A stretch of 64,000 nucleotides of DNA, taken from Lasiodiplodia sp. COLG20 (taxonomy: Eukaryota > Ascomycota > Dothideomycetes > Botryosphaeriales > Botryosphaeriaceae). The stretch covers positions 248,001 to 312,000 of the forward strand of contig VNWV01000011.1 in NCBI GenBank assembly GCA_009801085.1, read 5' to 3'. Made by a program: the position numbers and the translations under genes. This document shows positions 45,599 through 56,491 of the stretch, piece by piece (position 1 is the stretch's first letter; every line of letters starts with the position of its first letter). The notes beneath the pieces were generated by a model. The model ran no database searches, was not told the origin of the DNA, and saw only the letters and a program-made list of their open reading frames with translations.

Positions 45599-47377
45599 AT
45601 GCCATTTACCCATGATGCAGGCCGATGTGACAGTGTGGTAGACCTCGTGGACCAGGATACTCATTCGAAGCCTCCCGCAGTAGATGCCGCTATACATAGC
45701 ACAAAGATCATCAGGTATGGATGGCGATTTTGGATCATCTTCGCGGGTCTGGCCCTATCAGCTCTGCTCAGTGGTCTCGAAGGCTCCATAGTGGCAACCG
45801 CTTTACCCACGATTCTTGGTGACTTGGGAGCTGGTGAAGACTACGTCTGGGTAATTAACATTTATTTCCTCACAAGGTATGGAAGCCTCGTCACTGCGCC
45901 GTACTCGGACTGACAAATGATTGTCTGCAGCGCGGCCTGTCAGCCATTATACGGCCAATTGGCAGATTTATGGGGCCGGCGATGGCTCATGATCTCTTCA
46001 GTAGCAATTTTCACGACCGCCGGGGCCATCTCCGGGACTGCTCAAAGTACAGCAATGCTACTCGTCGGCCGTGGGATCCAGGGAGTAGGCGCTGGCGGAA
46101 TCAACATGCTTGTGGACCTCATAATCTGCGACTTGGTTCCACTTCGAGATCGCGGCAGCAAGATGGGCATACTCTTCGCCCTCATGACCATCGCATCGGC
46201 CATCGGCCCCCTGATCGGCGGCGCCCTCGCGGAACACGGTGCCTGGAGATGGATCTTCTACCTCAACCTCCCGATCGGCGCCTCCGCCCTCCTCCTCCTC
46301 TTCCTCTTCCTGCGCGTCTCCCACAAACCGCGCCTCACCCCGCGCGAGCAGCTCCGCCGCATCGACCTCATCGGCAACGCCCTCCTCATCGCCTCGACAA
46401 CCCTAATCCAACACGCCCTGACCCACGCCGGCTCGCGCTACGCCTGGAGCTCCCCGCACACCGTCGCCCCGCTCGCCACCGGCCTCGTCCTCCTCCTCGT
46501 CCTCTTCCCCCTCTTCGAGCGCTGCTGCAGCCCGCACCCGGTGATCCCGCCGCGCGTCCTCGGCAACCGCACCTCCGCCGCCGCCTTCGTCGTCACCTTC
46601 AACCACGCCGTGCTGGCCATCTGGATCACGTACTTCTTCCCGCTGTACTTCCAGGCCGTGCTGGGCGCGACGCCGCAGCGCTCCGGCGTGCAGCTGCTGC
46701 CGCTCGTCTTCGTCTTCCCGGCCGTCGCGGCGGGCGTGGGCGTGCTGATTGCGCGGACGGGAAGGTTCCGGCCCGCGCACTTTGGCGGGTTGGGCGTGCT
46801 GGGGGTGGGGGTGGGGTGCTGCTCGCTGCTGGGCGACGGTGGCGGAGACGCGCCGTGGATCGTCTTGCAGATGCTCGTGGCGGCCGGCTTGGGCGCGGTC
46901 ATGCCGGCGCTGCTGCCTGCGGTGCAGGCGGAGCTGCGTGATGCGGACGCGGCGGCTAGCACGGCGGCGTGGGCGTTTGTGCGCTCGCTGGGCACGGTGT
47001 GGGGCGTGGCGATTCCGGCGGCGGTGTTCAATAATCGCTTTCGCGAGCTGCTGGATGAGCGAGTGGGTATCATCGAGCCTGGGGTGTGGAAGGCGCTGAA
47101 GGGCGGGAGTGCGTATGAGCATGCGACCAAGGCATTTGTTGAGTCCTTTCGGGATGAGGAAACGCGGGCGCAGGTTGTGGGTTTGTATGCGGATAGTTTG
47201 AAGCGGATGTGGCAGATTGGTGTGGTGTTTGCTGGTCTCTCGTTTTTGGCAGTGTTCTTTGAAAGGCCGGTCCTTTTGAGGAAAGAGTTGGAGACGGAGT
47301 TCGGATTGGAAAGGCCACAGAATGATTCGCAGATGGTTGATGCACGTCCAGCACAGGACGAGGCTCGAATGGCTTGA
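45599..47377 (+). CDS. MFS drug:H+ antiporter-type transporter (DHA14-like)
   Basis: Exons 45599-45876 and 45931-47377 (54-nt intron) encode 574 aa. It is a multi-span membrane protein of about 14 helices. The first helix follows RYGWRFWIIFAGLALSALLS with LEGSIVATALPTI, a DHA14 hallmark. The loop-2 motif is GQLADLWGRRWLM, and motif C is MLLVGRGIQGVGAGGINML. HGAWRWIFYLNLPIG is also characteristic. These plasma-membrane antiporters export toxins or secondary metabolites, or confer drug resistance. The 3' half is very GC-rich compared with its surroundings. A transposon inserted 38 bases after its stop codon. Confidence 0.93.
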
Positions 47378-47406
47378 TTCGCTACCTGGAACGTGTCAAG
47401 ATTGGC

Positions 47407-47414
47407 GCATCAGG
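47407..47414. repeat. Left 8-bp target-site duplication
   Basis: GCATCAGG directly precedes the transposon's left terminus and is repeated exactly after its right terminus at 47885-47892. Eight bases is the hAT-superfamily length. Confidence 0.9.
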
Positions 47415-47884
47415 CAGGGCTCTGTTTTGGCAAGACAAGACAAAACAAGACGACCCTGACGGGCGTCTTGCCAAAACAAGACGCCCGCGGGGGGTCGTCT
47501 TGAACGTCTTGTCTTGTTTTGTCTTATCTTGCCAATCTTGCAAGACGTCTTGGTGTCTTGGTTCGTGATGCTTGGCATGGTGTTGAAATTTTTTTCTACT
47601 GTAAACGCGTAGATATCTTACTACGTGCTACTTTAAAAAATTATTGCTAATTATTACTAATTCTTACTTATATCTTATCCCTATTCATCACCTTTGCACG
47701 GGCCATATATCTATATTACTAATCGAATTCGTCTTGGTCCAAGATTCTCAAGATTTCCAAAACAAGACGCGTTTTGGCAAGACGTCTGCCGCAGGCGTCT
47801 TGTTTTGGCAAGACGCCGGCCAGGGTCGTCTTGCAAGACGGTCTTGTCTTGATTGGCAAGACGTCTTGCCAAAACAGAGCCCTG
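47415..47884. mobile_element. Non-autonomous hAT-type element (470 bp)
   Basis: The terminal inverted repeats begin CAGGGCTCTGTTTTGGCAAG and are identical for at least 22 bases, flanked by perfect 8-bp duplications. Both subterminal regions (about 130 bp each) are crowded with GTCTTG/CAAGAC hexamers in both orientations, probable transposase-binding sites. They share GACGACCCT and a GCGTCTTG-CCAAAACAAGACGCC palindrome. The central ~160 bp is AT-rich. There is no transposase gene, so mobility would need a source elsewhere. The CAGGG start and 8-bp duplication assign it to hAT. The insertion lies between two genes, 38 bp past an MFS stop codon. Confidence 0.93.
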
Positions 47885-47892
47885 GCATCAGG
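47885..47892. repeat. Right 8-bp target-site duplication
   Basis: GCATCAGG, identical to 47407-47414, follows the right terminus. The perfect match suggests a fairly recent insertion. Confidence 0.9.
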
Positions 47893-48134
47893 TCCGCTAA
47901 CGTACATGAATGTCATATATCTGTACGCACCTGCTTTGTGGAGCTGGCTCTTATCGTCAATATTATCGTTCTGAACGTATGAACTCTTTCGCTTTGAAGA
48001 TAATCGGATCATGTTGTACCAAGTTCAGGTGATTGAAACCCCTGTCCGAATTCATTGATCTCAAGAAGCTCTATGTAATCATATTTCAAAGGCAGTCTGT
48101 GGTCTTATCTCCAGCAACACCATGAATATCTTGA

Positions 48135-49990
48135 CTAAGACAATGGGGAGGTCCTCAGCCTGACATAGCAATTCACCGGCGTGTGGACAACCCCATCGTA
48201 AGCCTCGTAGCCAGAAACCTCGTCCGGGCATTTCAGGAACTTGAACGTCCAGAGAATCGTGATCAAAAACGTACGCATCTCCACATACGCGAGGCGGCGA
48301 CCGAAGCAGCCTCGGATGCCTCCACCAAACGGCATGGACGGACCCGCTTGTGCATCGAAGGAAGCATTCTGAGACTTAAGATCACCGTCACCAACCGGGC
48401 CATCCTTGGTATCTGTTGCCCCGGGTGCGAGCCACCGCTCCGGCTTGAACAGCGCCATGTCATCCTTGTTCCACTCCCGGAAGCGCATGTGTCCCTTTTC
48501 GGAGGCCTGAGAAGATTGGCTACGCAGAGTCTCGTCGATAGAGAAGCCCGGCGAGAACATGCTCGGTCCATTCGCAAGCATGAGTAGAGAAGTGCCCTTC
48601 GGAACGTGGTGGCCCAGGAGCACAGTGTCCTGGATTGCCTGTCGGTCGACGGCCGGGACGGTGCCTCCGCAACGCAGAATCTCTTCGATGGTTGCGTCGA
48701 GGTACGGGATCGTGGCCCGCATAATCTCCTGACCCTTGGGGAGGCGTTTCTCGTCGACAGCGTCTGGGAAGGACGAGCGTAGCGCGGCCCTGAGCCGTGC
48801 TTGCGCCTCAGGGTTGTCAGCGAGGAACTTTACCCCCCAGGAGAGAGTGGTGCTGGTGGTGTCGTGGCCGGCCACGACGAAGCCGAACACCTGCACCTCA
48901 TCAGCGTCTGCACCGAAAGGCCGACTGAAAAGCGGGGAACACTTACCTCGTCTTGTAGAGTGGGCGACACGTAGTCGGCGTTCCTTCCTTCTTTTTGGGC
49001 ATGCTTTCTCTCGCGGTCGACGATATGGTCCACCGCAGACCGTATCCGCGAGTCATTCTGGCCAGCGACGTCCTGTTCCAGGGCCTTCGCAGCCTTGACC
49101 AACTCCTGACGGATAACTGCGTTCTTGCGCCGGATAGCACGGGCGAGATGCGGCAGTTTCGAGATGACCCACCACCTCAACCGCGGGAGTACCGAGGACT
49201 TGATCTCGGTGATGGATTCGGTAATGTCAATCATGGATTGGATGCTACTGGGCAATGGCGCTTCTGGGAACACCACCTGGTCCCCATTGCTGGCGAGCTC
49301 CGTCATACCGGCAAGCATCTCCACCTGGAGACGTGTTGCCTTGTGTTCGAACTGGCTCCCAAAGGAGAATGCAAGGACGGCGTCCAGGGCAGCGTTGTGG
49401 ATGTCCGCGCCGGCCGAAAATGCCTTTTCCGGAGCGAGCCGAGCCTTTTCCGTCCACAGCTTTGTCGCCTCGAGCATGCTGTCGTATATGGCTGGAGCGG
49501 CAACGTTCTCCAGGAAGGATGGCGTCATAAGGTCCTGCAAGATCTTGCGATGTGACTTCCATTCGGGCCCTGTGCGCATGTGGAGATGAAACTTCGGAAA
49601 GGGCCCAGAGAAAATGTCGAACATGTCGGATGACCGGTCAAACTCTTTGATTCGATGAAGGAGTATATCTTGAGACTCGCGCATGTCGCTCAGAAGTAGA
49701 TACGGTTTGCCAAAAGGATGTATGAAGACTTGAGTGAGAGGAGCATTGTGACGCTGGCTCTGGTGAAGCAGCCAAGTCATCAGATCTTTTGTTCTGGATA
49801 CCTCTGCTACCAAGCTTGGAATGTCGCCGAGAATACTTTTGGTAGCCTCAACGTTGTACGGGATCCCAGGAAGTGGCTTAGGTAGAAGCCAGCAGTATGC
49901 GCGGTGAACAGCCAGTATGAAGCTGCATAATGCCACAAGCGACAGAAGGACCGTTTCCCATGATTTGGTATGGTCTGTAAAGATATCCAT
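48135..49990 (-). CDS. Cytochrome P450 monooxygenase
   Basis: Exons 48947-49990 and 48135-48896 (50-nt intron, donor GTAAGT, acceptor TGAG) encode 601 aa, long for a P450. Residues ~13-35 are a membrane anchor (LLSLVALCSFILAVHRAYCW) followed by PKPLPGIPYN. The I-helix is VVAGHDTTSTTLSWG, the ExxR is EEILRCGG, PERW is FKPERWLAP, and the heme loop PFGGGIRGCFGRR carries Cys545. The insert between PERW and the heme loop, rich in Asp, Gly and Lys, explains part of the extra length. The style resembles fungal CYP families acting on hydrophobic metabolites; the substrate is unknown. The in-frame ATG 93 bases upstream gives a Pro-rich extension and is less likely. Confidence 0.92.
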
Positions 49991-50480
49991 GATTCGTTTC
50001 GACGCCTTTGTTTGCAACAAAAAGTACACAAGGCTTGATGGTGGTGGTGGTAGGATGTTTGTCCGGGATAATTGCGAGGCCACTCTTTATATACTGTGCT
50101 GTTTTAGGTGACGCCCTAGTGCCAGCAAGAGGCCAGAATCGACTTGCGTTCCGGTTCACTAGTCGCTTGCGTCGGCTCTCAAGGTTCCACTCATCCAAAA
50201 CCTCTTAGAGAATCCCTGGAATTGAAAACATGTCCCGAAGATACCCGTTTTCCGTGTTTGTATCACGGCTTACTTCGGCACCCGAAATGACTCGAGCGTT
50301 AGCATCGCGGCTTACTTCGGCGCGTCTTAGTTGAAATGACGCAGCATAATAAAAGGCATCTCTTCATCTGACAGATGCAGCACTTAATAAAGTAGTTTCA
50401 CTTCAACTGAGAGTCTGATGGCTTTATCCATGCTGCTTAGTTTCATCTTCGCCGCTCCCAGCTCTGCCTTAGAAAAATTA
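49991..50480. other. P450 promoter region
   Basis: No gene is seen. Two imperfect tandem units (CGGCTTACTTCGGC at 50267-50280 and 50311-50324) lie about 280-330 bases upstream of the P450 start and may be regulatory. A CTTTATATACTGTGC box lies at 50090-50104 (read from plus). Confidence 0.4.
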
Positions 50481-50561
50481 GGTATTTAAAGCTATCGTCC
50501 ATACGTATATGTAGAATTTTTAATTCGACATTCTCGTCCGGACGATAGCGTCACCTACCCA
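50481..50561. mobile_element. MITE-like element, copy 2
   Basis: The 81-bp element has ends GGTATTTAAAGCTATCG and, in reverse, TGGGTAGGTGACGCTATCG, followed by TCC(G/A)(G/T)ACG. The right terminus with its flank (CATGTCGTGGGTAGGTGACG) closely matches the left terminus and flank of copy 1 (CATGTCATGGGTAGATGAAG). It lacks one of the two internal units found in copy 1. It has no coding capacity. Confidence 0.7.
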
Positions 50562-50786
50562 CGACATGAGGAAAAAACAAATCCACGCCAGCCATCGGCA
50601 ACGAGAGTGGACTGTAGTCACGTGTACGAATGGTTGAAGGAATCCTCCTTGGCGAGACACCATCCCTTACTGGGAAATCCCCACAGTCTTAGCGCGAAGG
50701 CAGCAACACTTGACTGGTGCCTGAAGTAACGCAGCCTTGTAACTCAAAAACCAAGAAACATATGTTCACCTCAACGTGACCACATC

Positions 50787-52361
50787 ATGGCTTCTCTCAC
50801 TGCCCTACCCGGGGAGTTGCTCATCGCCATCTTCAGCTGCCTCGCTAAAGAGGATCTGTGTACATTGCGACTGACGTCGAAACGGTTGGCCTCCTCAACA
50901 TGCCACAGCCTCTTCTCAACCGTGCGATTGTATCCTTCTTCTGAGAGCATTCAAAAGTACAATGCCATGCTTGAACATCCTCACATCAGCGAAGCTGTCC
51001 GTCATGTCTACCTTAATACAATTGAAGAGGATGCGGTAAGGGCTCAGTCAGCTCAGCCAGTATTCAACTAAATAAATCAGGAGAGAGAAGAGCATTCTCG
51101 TGAAGCTTATTTGAGCAACGAATACCGTGAGGCTTTTCAAAGCTTCAACCGATTCCCCAATCTCAAGAGTACCACCCTCCGTTTTTCAAACAATGCGACT
51201 ACTGGTCGAACAGTACATGATGAAAGACGGAACGTGGTACAGTGTTCAAACTGGCCAGAAACCACGAAATTCCGCCAGCCAATTCTTGACCAATTTTTCA
51301 GAACGCTTGCAGATGCAGCAGCGTCCAATGTCAGGGATATTTCCATCAGAAACATTCAGAACATTAACGACCCAGCGTTGGTTAAAAGCAAACATTTTCG
51401 GACTGTCCTGTCCAGAATTACTTCCCTTCGTTTATTCATCATCACCGAACATTACGACCCAGGTCTTGAAGAAGATTTTACACTTCCAGAGTAAGCATTG
51501 TACCCTTCCAACACAAGCACCAAACTGATAACGTGCCGCAAAAGACTCTACAACTTCATGGACGAGCTCGTCGAAACCTGGCTCCAGCCCTGCTCCGCCA
51601 ACCTAACCAGCCTCGCACTCTACAGCGACCAATACTTCGGCTACATGCCCAAGCTCGACCTCCGCAACGTGCACTTCCCGCGCCTCCAAACGCTCGCCCT
51701 CGGCAACTACATGTTCTCGCACGCATGGCAGCTGGACTGGCTCGCCAGCCACGCAGCCACCCTGCAGCGCCTCTACCTCGACGACTGCAGCATCGTGCAC
51801 TACTCGCTCCTCTACGCCCACCCAGACGCCGAGGGCTACGTCGCCAACCCGCTCCAGCCGCTGCCAGAGCTGCAGCAGCGGCCCGTGATCCGCCTCTCGC
51901 CCCTGCGCTGGTCCCACATCCTCGACCGCCTGCGCGCGTCGCTGCACCGCCTGCGAACTTTCCGCATGGGCGCCAGCGGGCTGATCGGGTGGCGCCGCCG
52001 CCACCGGCGTGGCCATGAGCCCCTCACTGCGGACCCGTCCGATCCCGCTGTCTACACCAGCCTGCCGCTCGGCCTGTTCCCGGACCGATACCTCCTGTGC
52101 CATATGGGTATGGGGCCAAGCTGGTACACGGATCTCGGTACGCTGTCGTGGCCGTGCGAAGAGGAGTATGGGATGCGGGAGGGGGATGATGAGCTGATGG
52201 CGTTTGTGGATCGTTTGGAGGAGGGCGTGTTGGATCGGGAGGATAAAGAGGCGTTGGTGAGGTTGGTAGAGGGGATTGGGCAAGGGGTTACGGATGATGT
52301 GAAGGGGATGATGGACAGGGGGTGGGGGTGGCGGGATGAGTCCGTGTACGGGCACATATGA
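50787..52361 (+). CDS. F-box protein
   Basis: Exons 50787-51035, 51081-51490 and 51545-52361 (introns 45 and 54 nt) encode 491 aa. Residues ~4-45 form an F-box (LTALPGELLIAIFSCLAKED, then LCTLRLTSKRLASS) with the usual Leu-Pro and hydrophobic positions, so the protein probably binds Skp1 in an SCF ubiquitin ligase. The middle contains leucine-rich, repeat-like stretches (LTSLALYSDQYFGY, FPRLQTLALGNYMF, LQRLYLDDCSI) typical of fungal F-box proteins with a degenerate LRR region. The substrate is unknown. Third-exon sequence is strongly C-biased at silent sites. It has no functional link visible to its neighbours. Confidence 0.88.
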
Positions 52362-53311
52362 AGGCCTCTCGAAGCAACGGGTATATGATCATATTGTCTC
52401 GCTTGAGAACAAGAGCAGCGGAGATCTAAAGTTAGATTCACATGCAACAACTTTCTTCAATACCAAATAAGGACTATCTACTATGGCATGGCAGCCCAAT
52501 CGTGGATGAATCCATGATGCTCGCCTTCCTGCTCTTGGAACAGGTCCAGTTAAGCCATCACGTCATCTCCTCCTTCCACCTAGGGCATCAGGTACTAAAC
52601 CACCGTAGTTGGTAGTTTCTAAATATTTCCGCTGACGTCAGTCTTCCTGCTGGAGTCCAAAGCCGCGTATTCAAGCTTCACTCACTTTGTAATATGGCGA
52701 TATCCTGTAGTTAGTCGGCAAGTAATTCACTCACTCATGTCTCCGATCTCAGATCACTCATCATCCACTGCGTCATCGATCATCGTGAGTTCCACTCAGA
52801 CCTGTGGTACTTACTCCGAATTCCAACACGTAGGAATTATCCCCTGTTTAATGACCACAGCTGCTTGAAACAACCCACGGTCCAAAACGACCTACCAAGA
52901 CGATTTGTGCGGATCTTGAGTCCAGGCAAGAGCCTAAACCACGCCATGGACGCAAGGGATGCGCTGCGCTCTTTCCGATAGTAGCGCGACGAGTGATGGG
53001 CAGCCTCAGCGGGCCAGGGTCCATGAAAACGGCGCAGTGGTCACGATGCATTGGCACGTGCGCTACTTGCAACCGACTCTCGAACCATGGTGAGAGCTGA
53101 AACCACGGCTCCCCACCTCAAAGCGCCTTGCGGCTGAACGCTCAGTCCGAAACTTGGATGGCTGTAAGCGTGGTACATGCCCGTGCATTGACATTGTACT
53201 GGGCTTAACATGATATTCAATCTTTTCAATTCTTCTCTGTCACTTCTGTTTCTTTTCTGATTTATGATTCCTCCTTGAAATATTAGTTGTCGCGCAACAG
53301 ACGAGCTAGCA
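52362..53311. other. Intergenic spacer; possible upstream signal exon at 53210
   Basis: About 950 bases without a supported gene. An ATG at 53210 starts a hydrophobic run of 16 codons (MIFNLFNSSLSLLFLF) that could splice into the next gene using the acceptor TATTAG at about 53281-53286 and supply its missing signal peptide. Confidence 0.35.
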
Positions 53312-54169
53312 ATGAGTCGTTGCTACAATATCGCGGGCGAACCGGACAATACATATCAGAGATGCAACACCACGAATAGCACCGCTCATTCCGCATGCTG
53401 CGCCATCAATAAAAAATTCCCAGATATCTGCTTGGACAGCGGGCTTTGCCTTGCGACTTCAGCGGGAGATATGGGCGCCATCTTTGAAAACGGCTGTACC
53501 GACATCCAAGGGGCTGATGATGCATGTCCAAAAGCGTGCTCAAAACGTAAAATTACCTTGTTCTTTCATGATGAGATTCCATTTTGGTGTCCAAATATGG
53601 ATGGATAGCAGAGTGCTAATTCATTTTCACCGCCAGTTCATAACAACTCTACGGTAAAGGTTGCCGAAGTCTTTCGCTGCCTTCGCGGCCAGTGGTGCTG
53701 TCGTCCAGCTGGATCCAATGTCAATTGTTGCAATGACAACAGCGCACAGTTTGTGCGTACTTCGCAGATGGAAAACATCACATCTTCGATGCTTGATGCG
53801 ATCAGGGTCGCCAGCGGCGGCTCAGCAACAGGCAGCAATACGACCGATCCCAACCGCGACGTCGATTCCAAAACGGCCGTAGTGGTAGGCGGCGTGCTAG
53901 GTGGGGTACTATTCGCCGCTCTAGTCGGGTTGGCAACGGCCTTATGGCTGTGGCGGCGGGAACGGAGAGAGCGGCGAGCATTACAGCGTCAAGGCGTACC
54001 GGTAGGCCCGAATTCAACAGAAGAAGCAGAGGTGGTTTCGGGGGATCACCAAAGCGGATCAGGTCTCTTGGAGGCTGATGCGATGCATGAGAGGATAGAG
54101 TTGCCGGGAGCCCACCCGAAAAGATCATCGCACGAGCTTTCAGAATTGCCGGTGAGAACTTACACATAA
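53312..54169 (+). CDS. Cys-rich single-pass membrane protein
   Basis: Exons 53312-53546 and 53637-54169 (90-nt intron) encode 255 aa from the first ATG used here. The ectodomain has many cysteines in a fungal pattern: CYNIAGEPDNTYQRC, SACCAINKKFPDICL, SGLCLAT, CPKACS, then WCCRP and NVNCCND after the splice. A membrane helix follows (TAVVVGGVLGGVLFAALVGL, ending ALWLW) with a basic stop-transfer RRERRERRA and an acidic, Ser-rich cytosolic tail. Such proteins are common in Pezizomycotina, and their function, perhaps wall sensing, is unproved. The model lacks a signal peptide. Related proteins have one, so an upstream exon from ATG 53210 is likely. Confidence 0.75.
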
Positions 54170-54240
54170 ATCACGGCAGGAAGGGCTGTTGATGGAAGAT
54201 AAAGGCTATAATAGGAATAATTATAGCATGAAAAGTCGGT

Positions 54241-55944
54241 CTATCTACTCTCCACTCTCTCTACATGGCTCACCACTTCCTGATTATGCTTCCCAGCTTT
54301 CACTTGAAACACCGCATCCTGCGTACCAAATGCATCCACAACAGTCTCCCTGAATTTTCTCGCCGGCACCCCCTTCCTGAAAAGTATATCCAACTCGGCG
54401 TATGTCCTCCCCTTCGGTTCGGGCAGCCGGAAGAAGGTCCAAACAACGCACAGCGCGCACAACCCCGCATAAAAGAAGCCCGCCTTCGCCTTCCAATTCC
54501 ACGCCGACGGATTCAGCATGTACGGTATGATGACATTCATGACGATGTTGATGACATTATACAAGTTCCTCCCCAGCACAACCGTCCGCGTGCGGAGGCG
54601 ACTGGCCGGCATCTCCGGCACAAGGGCGTAGCACACCGGGCCCACAGTCATATCGTACACGAACGTATACAGCACCATCAGCGCCGCCACGCCCCACGCG
54701 ACGCCGTGATGCGCGCCGCCGTCGTCCGACACAACGCCCAGACACCCCGTAGCGAGCAGGATGGCCAGCTGCGCCACGAGGCCGTACAGGTAGAGGTCGC
54801 GGCGGCCGACGCGCGCCATGAGGCCCCACGAGAGCAGCGTCCCCACGGCGCCGAGCGCGTACTGGCCCATGGCGACGTTGAACGACTGCGCGCCGTCCAG
54901 GCCCGCCTGCTGGAAGAAGTACGTGCTGTACCCCATGAAGCCGGACCCGGACAGGTTCTGGATGGCCCACACCGCGCAGGTGATCTCGGTGCGGCGCAGG
55001 TCGGTGCCGCGGAAGCAGTCGGCGTAGCTGCTGCTGGTGCTGCTGCCGGCGACGTGTTGTTGTTGTTGCTCGAGGAGGTGCGTCTGGTGCATCATGGCGA
55101 CGGTGGCGTCGACGTCGAAATCCGGGTCGGCTTTGGCGGAGGTGAGGCGGGAGAGCGCGATGCGGGCGTCGGCGAGGCGGTTCTGGCGGATGAGCCACCA
55201 CGGCGACTCGGGGGCGAAGAGGACGGCGAGGGCGATGGGGACGGGCCACGCCCATTGGATGGCGAAGGGGATGCGGTAGGCCCATTCCGAGTTGCTGCTT
55301 TCGAGACAGGCGCGGAGGATGCCTTGGCCGAGCAGCGTCCCGATCACCCAGCATAGGTTGACGTAGGTTGTCAGGTATGCGCGCAGGGCGACGGGGCAGA
55401 CCTCGGATGCGTAGACGGTGGTCAGCGTCTGGAAAACGCCCCAGGGAATACCGCAGAGGATTTCTCCCACTTGCAGGACCTCGACGCTTGGTGCGAAAAA
55501 GAGTATGAATATGAAGCCTGTGAGAACGGCAAGCGAACACAGAAGAGTTCTCCGATATCCGATGCGCTCCGAGATGAACCCGTTGAGGAAGAGACCCAGG
55601 ATCTCTCCTACTGCTGCTCCGTTGGCTAGGCCAGCCTGCCAGGCTGCTGACAGCTGGTATGAGCCATCGGGTTGCTTGCGGCCGTATCTCCTCTGGAAGG
55701 GCGCGAAGGCGAAGAGGCCCTGCAAAAGGTTGACGTCGTAGCCTTCCATAATTATGCAGGCAGAGATGGCAGCTGAGAATGCAACAGCCTTGGGGTAAAG
55801 TTTCAGACCCATCCAAAGAGACATGGTTGTCTCTTTTTCAGCAGCCTCAGAAGCCTTCATGCGTTCCCCAGTCATTGCTGCCGCTGAATTCTCATCGGGC
55901 CTGGACGAAACCCGCCCGATGTTGTGTTCGGCCGGTGAAGACAT
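54241..55944 (-). CDS. MFS sugar transporter, maltose permease-like
   Basis: A single exon of 567 aa starts at MSSPAEHNIG; an ATG 93 bases upstream is in frame but gives a leader unlike the family. It has 12 predicted helices. Family marks are IIMEGYDVNLLQGLFAF in helix 1 (an acidic GYD motif), FISERIGYRRTLL in loop 2, FAPESPWWLIRQNR after helix 6, SGFMGYSTYFFQQAG in helix 7, and LPEPKGRTYAELDILF after helix 12. These match alpha-glucoside:H+ symporters of the Mal61 type, but paralogues import many other solutes. It is divergent from the SDR gene at 56492 and convergent (71 bp) with the Cys-rich gene. It is probably the importer of the cluster. Confidence 0.93.
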   Translation of the reverse strand: MSSPAEHNIGRVSSRPDENSAAAMTGERMKASEAAEKETTMSLWMGLKLYPKAVAFSAAISACIIMEGYDVNLLQGLFAFAPFQRRYGRKQPDGSYQLSAAWQAGLANGAAVGEILGLFLNGFISERIGYRRTLLCSLAVLTGFIFILFFAPSVEVLQVGEILCGIPWGVFQTLTTVYASEVCPVALRAYLTTYVNLCWVIGTLLGQGILRACLESSNSEWAYRIPFAIQWAWPVPIALAVLFAPESPWWLIRQNRLADARIALSRLTSAKADPDFDVDATVAMMHQTHLLEQQQQHVAGSSTSSSYADCFRGTDLRRTEITCAVWAIQNLSGSGFMGYSTYFFQQAGLDGAQSFNVAMGQYALGAVGTLLSWGLMARVGRRDLYLYGLVAQLAILLATGCLGVVSDDGGAHHGVAWGVAALMVLYTFVYDMTVGPVCYALVPEMPASRLRTRTVVLGRNLYNVINIVMNVIIPYMLNPSAWNWKAKAGFFYAGLCALCVVWTFFRLPEPKGRTYAELDILFRKGVPARKFRETVVDAFGTQDAVFQVKAGKHNQEVVSHVERVESR

Positions 55945-56256
55945 TGCGCGAGGAATCTTGTATGGATTCAAATTCAAGTGAAAATAGTAAGACTTGTGCA
56001 AGGTGAGGAGGATGGATTGATATGTCGTCGAGAGCAAAATGATTTATACCACGCGATAGACCCCGGCTGTCATGATGAACCGGTCTCGGGCTTTGAAGTT
56101 GTGATGTATTTCGTTACCGGCGCCTCAACTTCCCCGCGTTATCCCGTCTTTACCCCAGATCAAACCCCGCCTGATTAAAGCCGTGTAGGAGTTTTATTCC
56201 GCTTTTGATGCTGCGTAGTGTAGTGAAGCTGTCAAGGAGCATAGTCCATGAAAGGG

Positions 56257-56263
56257 CGGGCCG
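56257..56263 (+). promoter_or_regulatory. CGGGCCG motif in MFS/SDR divergent promoter
   Basis: CGG and CCG triplets separated by one base form an inverted-repeat site of the type bound by Zn2Cys6 dimers. It is extended as GGGCGGGCCGCC and lies between the divergent MFS and SDR starts. The same heptamer lies upstream of three other cluster genes. Confidence 0.4.
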
Positions 56264-56491
56264 CCAGAGCCGCCACTTGTTCATATTTGGCGTTGCTGCG
56301 TTCGTGCTGGTCACTAGCGGCGGAATATGTCCCGCGCCCTTGTCTCCACAATCTACGTCTCGCACTGCAACAAACACGCGAGAAGACTTTGTCAACATAA
56401 GACCTCAGGGCACCCGTGAAGCCCAGCAGAGCTCTCAAAGTATCATAACAACTTTTCTAAGTACCATCTGCAAGAACAAGAAGTCGTTGTC

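Noticed and set aside
46403..47130. Long minus-strand frames (about 230-239 codons) over the DHA14 gene, plus a 323-codon plus-strand frame in another phase
   Set aside because: Caused by strong GC bias at silent sites of the transporter gene; Arg/Pro-rich shadows.
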